14,106 nt of DNA from Planctomycetota bacterium (GTDB lineage: Bacteria; Planctomycetota; UBA1135; UBA2386). Below the pieces are notes generated by a model. The model saw nothing but the letters and a program-made list of their open reading frames with translations. It was not told the origin of the DNA and ran no database searches. The stretch is taken from NCBI GenBank assembly GCA_947455805.1, contig CANGSN010000025.1, positions 1-14,106 on the forward strand, read 5' to 3'. Shown here piece by piece: positions 6,704 to 13,680 of the stretch. Position 1 is the stretch's first letter; each line of letters opens with the position of its first letter. The translations under genes and the position numbers were made by a program.

Positions 6704-8326
6704 ATGCCCTACAGCGACTTCGAGCGCAGCCTGCTGCGCCACTACTTCTCGGTCGTCGACGGCCCCGAGCATGCCGACGTCTACCTCGTGCGCAACCTGC
6801 CCGAGGAAGTGGCGGCGACGCTGAACGGCGTCTACTCGCGCTCGAGCAAGTCGATGCGCGACCAGTTCCTCGAACGCCTCCGCCAGGGGCTCGAGGCGCA
6901 GGGCAAGAAACTCGAGTCGCTGCCGCTGCCGGGCGCCGTCGTCGACACGCTGTCGGCGGTGATGGCCGACAAGTCGGGGCAGTTCCTGAAGACCTACGCG
7001 ATCGACCACGGCCACAACTCGCTGCGCGAAGGCTCGGTCGTGCACCTGGCGATCGAGAAGGTCTCGCAGCTGGTGACGCGCTTCATCCAGCGCGAACGGC
7101 GCTGCTCGTTCGAGGAGAGCTCGACGCGGTACATCGCCTTCACCGCCGAGTCGCACTGGCGCGATCCGGACGTCATGGCGGCCGGCGGCGACGTCGCCGC
7201 CGACTACGAAGCGGTGCTGCGGGACACGTTCGCGCTCTACACGCGCGCGACCGAGGTGCTGCTGCAGCACCTGCAGCGCGTGCGGCCGCTGCAGGCCGGC
7301 GAGAAGGAAGCGCCGTGGCTGCGCACGCTGAAGGCCGAGGCCTTCGACGCGGCGCGCTACCTGCTGACGCCGGCGATCCAGACCAAGTGGGGCATGGTCG
7401 TCGACGCGCGCACGCTCGCCGACGTCGTCACCGAGCTGCGCTCGCACCCGCTGGCCGAGTTCCGCCTGGTCGGCGAACGCATGCAGCAAGAGGCCGAGAA
7501 GGCGCTGCCGACGCTGCTGAAGCACGCGAAGCCGAACCCGTTCGCGCAGAGCCTGCAGCAGGCGCTGCCGCAGCTGTGCGAAGAACTCGGCGCAGCGGTG
7601 GTGCCGGTGCACCGCGGCCCGAGCGAAGGCCACACGCAGCTGCTGTGCTGGGACCGCGAACTCGACGACCGCCTGCTCGCTTCGCTGCTCTACGAGCACA
7701 GCCAGCAGCCGTTCGCGGCGCTGCAGAACGGCGTCCGATCGCTGCCCGACGGCGAACGCCAGCGGGTGATGGGCAACCTGATGGCGGCGCGCGGCCCGCA
7801 CGACGCGTGGCCGCTGGCCCTCGAAGGTGCTGCCCCGTTCGAGTTCGAGACCGTGCTCGACTTCGGCGCCTACCGCGACATCGGCCGCCACCGGAAGGGC
7901 TTCCAGCAGCAGCAACAGCTGACGACGGTGCATGGCTTCGCGGTGCCGCCGCTGCTGCACGAAGCCGGCCTCGCCGCCGACTACATCGCGGTGATGGAGC
8001 AGACTGCCGAGCGCCAGCAGCGCATCGCGAAGCGCTTCCCGCACGCCGCCGCCTACGTGACGCCGTTCGGCTTCCTGCAGCGTGTGCGCATCGTCTTCGA
8101 CCCGCGCCAGGTCGCCTACTTCATCGAGCTGCGCAGCGGCCCCGAAGGCCACTTCTCGTACCGCAAGGTCGCTCTCGACATGCTGGCGCAGGTGCGCCGC
8201 GTGTCACCGCTGTTCGCGCAGTGGATCCGCGCCAAGGAAGGCACTGCGTTCCTCGGCCGCCTCGACAGCGAGATGACCGCGGACGAACGGCGGCAGCGGC
8301 GCATGCAGGCCGCCGGCGACGCCTGA
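6704..8326 (+). CDS. thyX: Two-domain FAD-dependent thymidylate synthase (ThyX family)
   Basis: ThyX makes dTMP from dUMP using methylene-tetrahydrofolate, FAD and NAD(P)H. This 540-residue protein is about twice the length of a standard ThyX and reads as two fused ThyX-like domains. Domain 1 contains GHNSLREGSVVHLAIE (103-118), a variant signature RERRCSFEESSTRY (130-143; canonical RHRxxSxNExSxRY), and AARYLLTPAIQTKWGMVVDA (216-235), which corresponds to the conserved R-x-x-L-P segment. Domain 2 has RDIGRHRKGFQQQQQLT (391-407), keeping RHR but losing the Ser/Glu/Ser/Arg-Tyr part, and FIELRSGPEGH (473-483), matching the conserved ELR/H segment. Long ThyX versions of this kind occur in some bacteria; Chlamydia and planctomycetes are my recollection. 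No thyA is in view. Family assignment is firm; activity is less certain because both signatures are altered. ATG 6704 is the natural start. Confidence 0.82.
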   Translation: MPYSDFERSLLRHYFSVVDGPEHADVYLVRNLPEEVAATLNGVYSRSSKSMRDQFLERLRQGLEAQGKKLESLPLPGAVVDTLSAVMADKSGQFLKTYAIDHGHNSLREGSVVHLAIEKVSQLVTRFIQRERRCSFEESSTRYIAFTAESHWRDPDVMAAGGDVAADYEAVLRDTFALYTRATEVLLQHLQRVRPLQAGEKEAPWLRTLKAEAFDAARYLLTPAIQTKWGMVVDARTLADVVTELRSHPLAEFRLVGERMQQEAEKALPTLLKHAKPNPFAQSLQQALPQLCEELGAAVVPVHRGPSEGHTQLLCWDRELDDRLLASLLYEHSQQPFAALQNGVRSLPDGERQRVMGNLMAARGPHDAWPLALEGAAPFEFETVLDFGAYRDIGRHRKGFQQQQQLTTVHGFAVPPLLHEAGLAADYIAVMEQTAERQQRIAKRFPHAAAYVTPFGFLQRVRIVFDPRQVAYFIELRSGPEGHFSYRKVALDMLAQVRRVSPLFAQWIRAKEGTAFLGRLDSEMTADERRQRRMQAAGDA

Positions 8327-8347
8327 GCTAATCTGCCAGTTGGACCA

Positions 8348-9181
8348 TCACCACCGCGGGAGCAGGAGCGCCGAGTCACGATCGACGCGCAGATAACCCA
8401 CATCATCATCCTCCAAGCCGAACCTAGCCCAGTCGGCCACCTTGTCGACTTCAAGCCGACGCAGGAAAGCATCAACGACCGAACGCCGATCCACCTCATT
8501 CTTCCGATTGAAGTCGGCGGCCCGTTGCGCGGCACCTGCACGACGAAGTTCGCGACACGCGCGATCGTACATTAGGAGTTCTTCGTCGTCGCCGAGGTCG
8601 ACGATGACTCCCACATCCCTACCCTGAACAAATCCGGCTGTCGGGAAGAGGAAGTAGTGGGCCATGCCTTCCGACGACTCAGGCTGAATCCCTCCTACTG
8701 CGAGAAGCCCATGCCCTTCATGCAACCGGATCTCAGCCAGTTCGAGCAGACGCAGCATGTAGGCCGCATCCTGCTGCTCTAGTGCTGCACTTGGCGAATC
8801 TGGGACTATGGCCTCCAACCGCTTAAGCATCGCCGACTTTTGTGTTGCAGCAACCTTGCTTGCGTTGATTTGAAGATCGTAGGGCGCGGACTTGCGATGC
8901 ATCTTGGACAACCCGTCATAATCTGCAGGCAAGCTCATCGGCAGAAGCGACAGTCGCCTAGCTAAGGCATCGGAGGCCCCAATGCCGCTCTGCCGACTAG
9001 AGGACGCCGACACCTGTGGGGATGGGTAGACAATGCCGCTATCCTGGGGCGAGTCGCCCACGACTGGACGAGAGTTGGCATCGGAAGAGGTAGGCTCCTC
9101 ATAGGGAACCAGCTCAGATCCAACAATGGCGAGAACCAATGCCAAACCGACACAGACCAGAATGCGGATGCGAATACTCAT
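8348..9181 (-). CDS. Hypothetical membrane-anchored protein
   Basis: This 277-residue protein is not recognised. Residues 5-22 (RIRILVCVGLALVLAIVG) form an uncleaved signal anchor or signal peptide. A low-complexity Ser/Pro-rich linker follows (about 30-75), then a mixed alpha/beta domain with the acidic strand VGVIVDLGDDEELLMYD (190-206) and a charged helical C-terminus. The C-terminal part should be exported if the anchor is in the usual orientation. The ATG at 9181 lies 6 nt after the stop of the upstream Cys-rich gene, so the two probably form one operon. Base composition is lower in GC than the neighbours (28 G/C of 60 in 8821-8880, against 43 of 60 in 7381-7440 inside thyX), suggesting foreign origin. 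It converges with thyX at 8326. Confidence 0.65.
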   Translation of the reverse strand: MSIRIRILVCVGLALVLAIVGSELVPYEEPTSSDANSRPVVGDSPQDSGIVYPSPQVSASSSRQSGIGASDALARRLSLLPMSLPADYDGLSKMHRKSAPYDLQINASKVAATQKSAMLKRLEAIVPDSPSAALEQQDAAYMLRLLELAEIRLHEGHGLLAVGGIQPESSEGMAHYFLFPTAGFVQGRDVGVIVDLGDDEELLMYDRACRELRRAGAAQRAADFNRKNEVDRRSVVDAFLRRLEVDKVADWARFGLEDDDVGYLRVDRDSALLLPRW

Positions 9182-9187
9182 CTCAGC

Positions 9188-9736
9188 TCAGGCCATCCGC
9201 TTGCACTTGGCGCATCCATATCGAGCGCGACACTCAAACTGCACAACGCCCAGCTCGTTCTTGAACTGGATGTAAACCGACTTTTCGTCCGTGCCACATC
9301 CGTCTGGAACGTCCGTCCATGGCGCGTCAAAAGAGACCGTGGCGCCCGGAGCCGGGGGAATGAGCCCCGTTTCGTTGCCGCCTGGCTCAAGAAGGAACAC
9401 CCGCACCGTTTGCCAGCACTGGGCTGAGCACGGTGCGAAGGTGACGTTGAAGCGCTTCGTTGCATACTTGCAGTTTTTTGCAACCTCGGCTGGACAGTCG
9501 TCCGGAAAGCTGCAGGTGCCAGAATCCGGCACTTCTCCCGGCTTGGAAGTTATCGTTGCCGTAATGCAAGGAACCTGTGGGCCCCCAGTGTACTCAATGC
9601 AGTTTCCCACGGCAGTAATGGGCGTATTGCCCACGTTGAGCACTTGGCAGGAGCACTGAGCTCTCAACCCCAGACTCACCAAGGACGCAAGGAGCAAAGC
9701 AATCAGCACAGGAAGGCGACGAAAGATGCGGTCCAC
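9188..9736 (-). CDS. Cys-rich secreted hypothetical protein
   Basis: The preferred start is the GTG at 9736, because a good Shine-Dalgarno (AAGGGAG, 9744-9750) sits 7 nt upstream; a longer reading from GTG 9763 would include that site within the coding region. The 182-residue product opens with a clear signal peptide (MDRIFRRLPVLIALLLASLV then SLGLRA), with likely cleavage just before QCSC. The mature chain has 13 cysteines, including the pairs CSC (28-30), CSAQC (103-107) and CAKC (175-178), consistent with an oxidised, disulfide-stabilised extracellular protein. A beta-rich pattern dominates (RFNVTF, VRVFLLEPGG, SVYIQF). No family is recognised. It precedes the membrane-anchored gene by 6 nt, and the pair shares lower GC (32 of 60 in 9421-9480). 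Upstream lies a (CT)10 tract within a promoter-like arrangement. Confidence 0.7.
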   Translation of the reverse strand: MDRIFRRLPVLIALLLASLVSLGLRAQCSCQVLNVGNTPITAVGNCIEYTGGPQVPCITATITSKPGEVPDSGTCSFPDDCPAEVAKNCKYATKRFNVTFAPCSAQCWQTVRVFLLEPGGNETGLIPPAPGATVSFDAPWTDVPDGCGTDEKSVYIQFKNELGVVQFECRARYGCAKCKRMA

Positions 9737-9743
9737 GCTAACT

Positions 9744-9750
9744 CTCCCTT
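9744..9750 (-). promoter_or_regulatory. Ribosome binding site deciding the start of the Cys-rich gene
   Basis: On the minus strand the sequence is AAGGGAG, followed by 7 nt and then GTG at 9736-9734. It is the clearest Shine-Dalgarno in the window and selects the GTG at 9736 over the upstream in-frame GTG at 9763. Confidence 0.65.
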
Positions 9751-9783
9751 GTTGAGATGCCACGGACGTTCGTGGGCACCGTG

Positions 9784-9810
9784 ACTAGAGAGAGAGAGAG
9801 AGAGAGTCAA
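9784..9810 (-). promoter_or_regulatory. Putative promoter with a dinucleotide-repeat spacer
   Basis: On the minus strand, TTGACT (9810-9805, 5 of 6 to the sigma-70-type -35) is separated from TCTAGT (9789-9784, 4 of 6 to the -10) by 15 nt made of CT repeats. Initiation would fall near 9777, giving a 5' leader of about 40 nt to the GTG at 9736. A 15-nt spacer is short of the optimal 17; one extra CT unit would give exactly 17. Housekeeping promoter consensus in this lineage is assumed, not known. Confidence 0.35.
9787..9806. repeat. (AG)10 dinucleotide repeat
   Basis: Ten uninterrupted AG units on the plus strand (CT on the minus) lie in the intergenic region between the Cys-rich gene start and the hydrolase stop. 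This is the only microsatellite of this kind in the window. Confidence 0.97.
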
Positions 9811-9832
9811 CCCCCTTCTCAAGTTCGCCCCA

Positions 9833-11944
9833 TCACCGCAGCTGCACGTCGCACGGATTGCTGCCGGCACCGGTCGGCGCCCACGGGCCGTCCCAGACGA
9901 ACGCGGCGAACGTCAGCTGCAGGCCGTTCAGCAGCTGCGGCAGCGGCGCGATCGACGACAGGTCGAGCGTCAGCGAGGCATTGCCGTCGACGTCGAGGAA
10001 GCCGAGGAAGCCGCTGAACCACGGCGCCTCGTTCGAGCCGGCCGACGCGACCACCAGCCAGTCGCCGTCGATCGCCACCACGTCGTCGAGGTACGGAACG
10101 CCCGGCACCTGGCCCGACAGGCCGATCGCCGCGAAGTACGGATGGCCGCTGCGTTCGCTGCCGCCGCGCAGCGTGCCGGTGATCGCCGGCGCGGTCGCCA
10201 GATCGAGCGACGCCGCCGTGACGACCAGCCGCGGCTTCGTCGGCACCAGCGGCAGGTCGAGCCAGCAACCGGCCGGTGCCTGGTCGTGGCGCAGTGCGAC
10301 CTGGAAGTCGTGGAAGCGCGGCGCCACTTCGATGCTCTGCCCCGGCCACTCGCGCAGCCACAGGTTGCGCAGCCGCAGCCGCAGCGTGGCGCCGGCGGGG
10401 ATGCGCGCGGCGATCGGCGGCAGCCGCACGTCGTGCTGCTCGGCGATGCCCGCCTGACTGTTGTGCCGCGCGATCGCCTGCGCCCCGAGCATCACTTCGA
10501 TGGCGCCCGGCTCCGGCCCCTGCACGGTCAGCACCGCGGCGAGCATCCACGCCGGCTGGTCGGGCACGAGCTCGAGGTGCAGCAGCGGACTGGCGGCGAT
10601 CTCGCTCGGCGCCGTCGTCGTCAGCGTGTAGACGCGCTCCTGCAGCGGGCAGGCGGCGAGCACGTTGGCGAGCAGGCGCACCGACGGATCGTTCAGGTAG
10701 TCGGTCGGCGTGAACGTCGTCGCCAGCGGATCGATCTGCTGGTGGATCGCGAGGTTCGCCTGCGGTGCGGTCGGCGCTGCGTCGCGCAGCAGGCCGTCGT
10801 CGTGCAAGTACCAGCGCTGCGCGGTCGGCGGCGGCAGCACCGAGGCACCGAGGGCGTGGTTCCACTTCGTCTGCAGGTCGTCGTGCACCAGCGGATCGAG
10901 CGGCAGCTGCGCCAGCACGAACGGCGGCTCGAGATCGACTTCGTTCGCTTCGTTCCACAACCAACGATGCAGCCAGCGCAGCGACGCTTCGTCGCGGCGC
11001 GCCACCTCGTGCACGTTCGCCGGTACGGCGTGGCCGACAGTGCCGAGGTGCACACGGAACGGCGCCGAGCGCGACTCCAGGCACTGCACGGCCGACAGCG
11101 GCCCGTCGACGATGTCGAACCACGCGTGGTGGTAGAGCACCGGCACGCTGCTGGCGGCGAGCAGCGGCCGCAGCGCGCGCCCTTCCGCCTGCAGCGTCGC
11201 CACCAGGCCCGGCGCGTCCTGGGCCACGAACGCGGCTCGCGCCGTCTGCACGAACGCCGCATCGAACGGCGTGCCGGTGTAGCTGCCGGAGATCGCCTCG
11301 ACGAACCACGTGCTGAACAGTTCGCCGCCGCGCACCCAGTCGTCGATCGGATCGGCGACGAGGTCGGACGGGATCGCGCACGCCACCGTTGGGAACACGA
11401 TCGACGGCCGGCCCGGCACGCCGACCGTCTGGCCCGACAACGCGGCGGCGCTCCACGCGTGCGCCCCGCCCTGGCTGACGCCCATGACACCGAGCCGCGT
11501 CGCGTCGACTTCGCCCGTCCACGCGGTGTTGGCGGCGACGAACGCGATCTGCTCGGCGAGGTCGACGCGTTCGACCGGCCCCCACAACGTCGTGCCCGGG
11601 TTCGGATGCTGCGTGTTGACCAGCTGCGCCTGGCCCTGCCCGCGCACGTCGTAGCTCCACACCGCGTAGCCCTGGCCCGCGATGCGCTGCTGCACGTCGA
11701 GCTGGTAGCTGCGCATTGCGCCGAGCGGATGCACGAACACGACCAGCGGCCAACCACACGTCGGCGGCGGACCGGCCGGGCGCAGCAGCGACCCGAACGT
11801 CTCGTAGCCGTCGCTGTAGGTCACCGACACGACGAGATCGGCCTGCAGCGGGAAGCCGCCGGGGGGCGGCAGGGGACGCACGCATCCTTGCGCGTTCGCC
11901 GAAACGACGAACGCGCCGAGCACCACGAGAGAGGGCAGGCGCAT
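9833..11944 (-). CDS. Secreted CocE/X-Pro dipeptidyl-peptidase-like alpha/beta hydrolase
   Basis: The frame extends further upstream, but the ATG at 11944 gives a proper signal peptide (MRLPSLVVLGAFVVSANAQ), so I use it; the product is 703 residues. Residues 66-310 form an alpha/beta-hydrolase of the S15/CocE type: LVVFVHPLGA (68-77) before the oxyanion region, SYDVRGQG (97-104), nucleophile elbow GVSQGG with Ser157, a probable acid Asp277 in YHHAWFDIVDG, and His305 in GTVGHAVP. Residues 340-570 resemble the PepX C-terminal jelly-roll (PTDYLNDPSVRLL, then SEIAASPLLHLEL and RLRNLWLREWPG). Residues 571-703 add a beta-rich tail (FAAIGLSGQVPG, LTFAAFVWDG) like those on planctomycete exported proteins. 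Substrate is unknown: a peptide, ester or amide is possible. It is divergent from the beta-lactamase-fold gene, with a 185-nt shared upstream region. Confidence 0.82.
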   Translation of the reverse strand: MRLPSLVVLGAFVVSANAQGCVRPLPPPGGFPLQADLVVSVTYSDGYETFGSLLRPAGPPPTCGWPLVVFVHPLGAMRSYQLDVQQRIAGQGYAVWSYDVRGQGQAQLVNTQHPNPGTTLWGPVERVDLAEQIAFVAANTAWTGEVDATRLGVMGVSQGGAHAWSAAALSGQTVGVPGRPSIVFPTVACAIPSDLVADPIDDWVRGGELFSTWFVEAISGSYTGTPFDAAFVQTARAAFVAQDAPGLVATLQAEGRALRPLLAASSVPVLYHHAWFDIVDGPLSAVQCLESRSAPFRVHLGTVGHAVPANVHEVARRDEASLRWLHRWLWNEANEVDLEPPFVLAQLPLDPLVHDDLQTKWNHALGASVLPPPTAQRWYLHDDGLLRDAAPTAPQANLAIHQQIDPLATTFTPTDYLNDPSVRLLANVLAACPLQERVYTLTTTAPSEIAASPLLHLELVPDQPAWMLAAVLTVQGPEPGAIEVMLGAQAIARHNSQAGIAEQHDVRLPPIAARIPAGATLRLRLRNLWLREWPGQSIEVAPRFHDFQVALRHDQAPAGCWLDLPLVPTKPRLVVTAASLDLATAPAITGTLRGGSERSGHPYFAAIGLSGQVPGVPYLDDVVAIDGDWLVVASAGSNEAPWFSGFLGFLDVDGNASLTLDLSSIAPLPQLLNGLQLTFAAFVWDGPWAPTGAGSNPCDVQLR

Positions 11945-12000
11945 GGGAGGTCGGGAACATAGCGAACGCCGGCGATCCGTGGCGACCGTGCGGCCTGTCA

Positions 12001-12066
12001 CGGTTTCGCCGCGGCGATCGACCCTGGCCGATCGCGCCGAGGGCCACCGCGCGGTTTCGCAGCGGC
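12001..12066. repeat. Direct and inverted repeats in a divergent intergenic region
   Basis: Between the divergent hydrolase (start 11944) and beta-lactamase-fold gene (start 12130), CGGTTTCGCCGCGGC at 12001-12015 recurs with one mismatch at 12052-12066, 51 nt apart. Partly overlapping the first copy and extending into the gap is an inverted repeat GCGATCG (12014-12020) and CGATCGC (12029-12035) around an 8-nt loop. This could be an operator pair controlling both genes, but in such GC-rich DNA it may be chance. No convincing -35/-10 pair was found in this region. Confidence 0.4.
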
Positions 12067-12129
12067 GCGCCGGCGCGGCATCGAGTAAGCAGGCCCGGCG
12101 TCGCCGTCTTCCTTTTCGTTCGATCGCGC

Positions 12130-13662
12130 ATGCCCGCACCCCTTCGCTCCGTCGGTGCCGCCCTCGCGGCCCTGTTCCTGCTGCTGCCACTGCTCGCCCA
12201 GGCGCCGACGCCGCTGACCGCGGACCAGGTGCAGGCCATCGCCAAGGCCGCGCAGCAAGCCGCTGGCGCCACTGGCCTCGCGATCGCTGTCGTGCAGGAC
12301 GGCGACGTGCTCGTCGAGCTCGGCGTCGGCGAACGCGCCCCGGGCCAGCCGATGACGGCGAACTCGCTGTGCAACATCGCCTCGTGCAGCAAGGCGTTCA
12401 CCGCCGCGGCGGTCGCGCTGCTGGTGCAGGAGGGCAAGCTGCAGTGGGACGACCTCGTCGTCGACCACCTGCCCGAGTTCCGCCTCGCGGATGCCTGGAT
12501 CACGCAGCACATGACGGTGCGGGATCTGCTGTGCCATCGCTGCGGGCTGGTGACGTTCGCCGGCGACCTGCTGTGGTACGGCAGCGACTACGACGACCGC
12601 GAGGTGCTGCGCCGCGCCGCGCGCCTGCCGCTGGTGCAGCGCTTCCGCGAACAGTTCGGCTACCAGAACCTGATGTTCCTGGTCGCCGGCCTGATCGTGC
12701 AGAAGCACGCCGGCTGCAGCTGGGAGGAGTTCGTCGAGCGCCGGTTCTTCACGCCGCTCGGCATGACCGCGAGCCGCAGCTCGGCGCAGCGGCTGCCGGC
12801 AGACGCCGAGAAGGCGCTGCCGCACATCGACGGTGCGGTGATCCCGGACCACGAGTTCACCGCCTGCAAGCCGGCGGCGTCGATCTACTCGTCGGTGCAC
12901 GAGATGACCGCGTGGATGCGCATGCTGCTCGCCGGCGGCAAGTGGAACGGCACCGAGATCCTCAGCGAGGCGTCGCTGCGGGAGATGTGGCGCCCGCACA
13001 CGATGGCCAGCAGCCGCGGCAGCGGTGCCGCCACCGACGACATGCGCAGCTACGGGCTCGGCTGGTCGGTGTCGCTCGAGCGCGGTCAGAAGGTGATCGA
13101 ACACGACGGCGGCATGCCGGGGTTCCTCAGCAAGGTCTCGCTGATGCCGGCCGAGCGCTTCGGCTTCGTCGTGCTGAACAACGCCAACGACGGAGTGCTC
13201 AACGAAGTGGTCAAGCGGGCCCTGCTGACGCAGCGCGCCGGCGGCAACGGCCTCGACGTCGTGAAGCGCCTCGAGGTGATCAAGCCGCGCATCGAAGCAC
13301 AGGAAGCGGCAGCGGTCGAGAAGCGCGAGGACGCGCGCCAACAGGGCACCAAGCCGACGTTGGCACTCGACGCCTACGCCGGCCGCTACGAGGACGCGAT
13401 CTACGGCCCGGCCGAGATCCGGAGCGACGGCAAGGCGCTGGAGATCGTGCTGCTGCCGTCGAAGCGCCGCCTGTTCGGCACGCTGCAGCACTGGCACCAC
13501 GACACGTTCCGCGTCGACTGGCCGGACAAGTTCCTGCCGTTCGGCCTCGTGCGCTTCGACTTCGACCACGAAGGCAAGGTCGCCGCGTTCCGGATCGACT
13601 GCCCGATCGCCGACTTCGACTTCGGCGCGCTCGACTTCCGCCGGACGGCCGCGGCGAAGTGA
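12130..13662 (+). CDS. Secreted serine hydrolase, class C beta-lactamase fold, DUF3471-like tail
   Basis: The frame is open upstream, but ATG 12130 begins a good signal peptide (residues 1-25, ending LLPLLAQA), giving 510 residues. The beta-lactamase (PF00144) core spans about 30-365. It has SxxK as S85-C-S-K88 in NIASCSKAF, YxN as Y178-Q-N180, and HDGG (325-328) in place of the KTG triad; this H-x-G form is usual in esterase/peptidase members such as EstB- and D-aminopeptidase-like enzymes. GYQNLMFLVAGLI and SIYSSVHEMTAWMRMLL are typical family segments. Residues 411-505 (LALDAYAGRYEDAIYG, then DTFRVDWPDKFLPFG) match the DUF3471-type beta-rich tail. Likely a periplasmic or extracellular esterase or D-amino-acid peptidase rather than an antibiotic-resistance enzyme. 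No Shine-Dalgarno is evident. The gene converges with the fragment at 13681, 18 nt apart. Confidence 0.88.
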   Translation: MPAPLRSVGAALAALFLLLPLLAQAPTPLTADQVQAIAKAAQQAAGATGLAIAVVQDGDVLVELGVGERAPGQPMTANSLCNIASCSKAFTAAAVALLVQEGKLQWDDLVVDHLPEFRLADAWITQHMTVRDLLCHRCGLVTFAGDLLWYGSDYDDREVLRRAARLPLVQRFREQFGYQNLMFLVAGLIVQKHAGCSWEEFVERRFFTPLGMTASRSSAQRLPADAEKALPHIDGAVIPDHEFTACKPAASIYSSVHEMTAWMRMLLAGGKWNGTEILSEASLREMWRPHTMASSRGSGAATDDMRSYGLGWSVSLERGQKVIEHDGGMPGFLSKVSLMPAERFGFVVLNNANDGVLNEVVKRALLTQRAGGNGLDVVKRLEVIKPRIEAQEAAAVEKREDARQQGTKPTLALDAYAGRYEDAIYGPAEIRSDGKALEIVLLPSKRRLFGTLQHWHHDTFRVDWPDKFLPFGLVRFDFDHEGKVAAFRIDCPIADFDFGALDFRRTAAAK

Positions 13663-13680
13663 CCGCGGCGGGCCAGAGCC

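Noticed and set aside
6563..8152. A long minus-strand open frame antisense to thyX.
   Set aside because: The product is a His/Arg/Gln/Val-rich low-complexity shadow typical of the complement of high-GC3 coding DNA; the plus strand carries ThyX motifs.
11716..12129. A 138-residue N-terminal extension of the beta-lactamase-fold reading.
   Set aside because: It is antisense to the 5' end of the divergent hydrolase gene, Arg/Pro-rich, and would hide the signal peptide beginning at 12130.
11945..12190. An 82-residue N-terminal extension of the secreted hydrolase reading.
   Set aside because: It is Arg-rich and structureless and would bury the signal peptide; the ATG at 11944 gives a standard exported protein.
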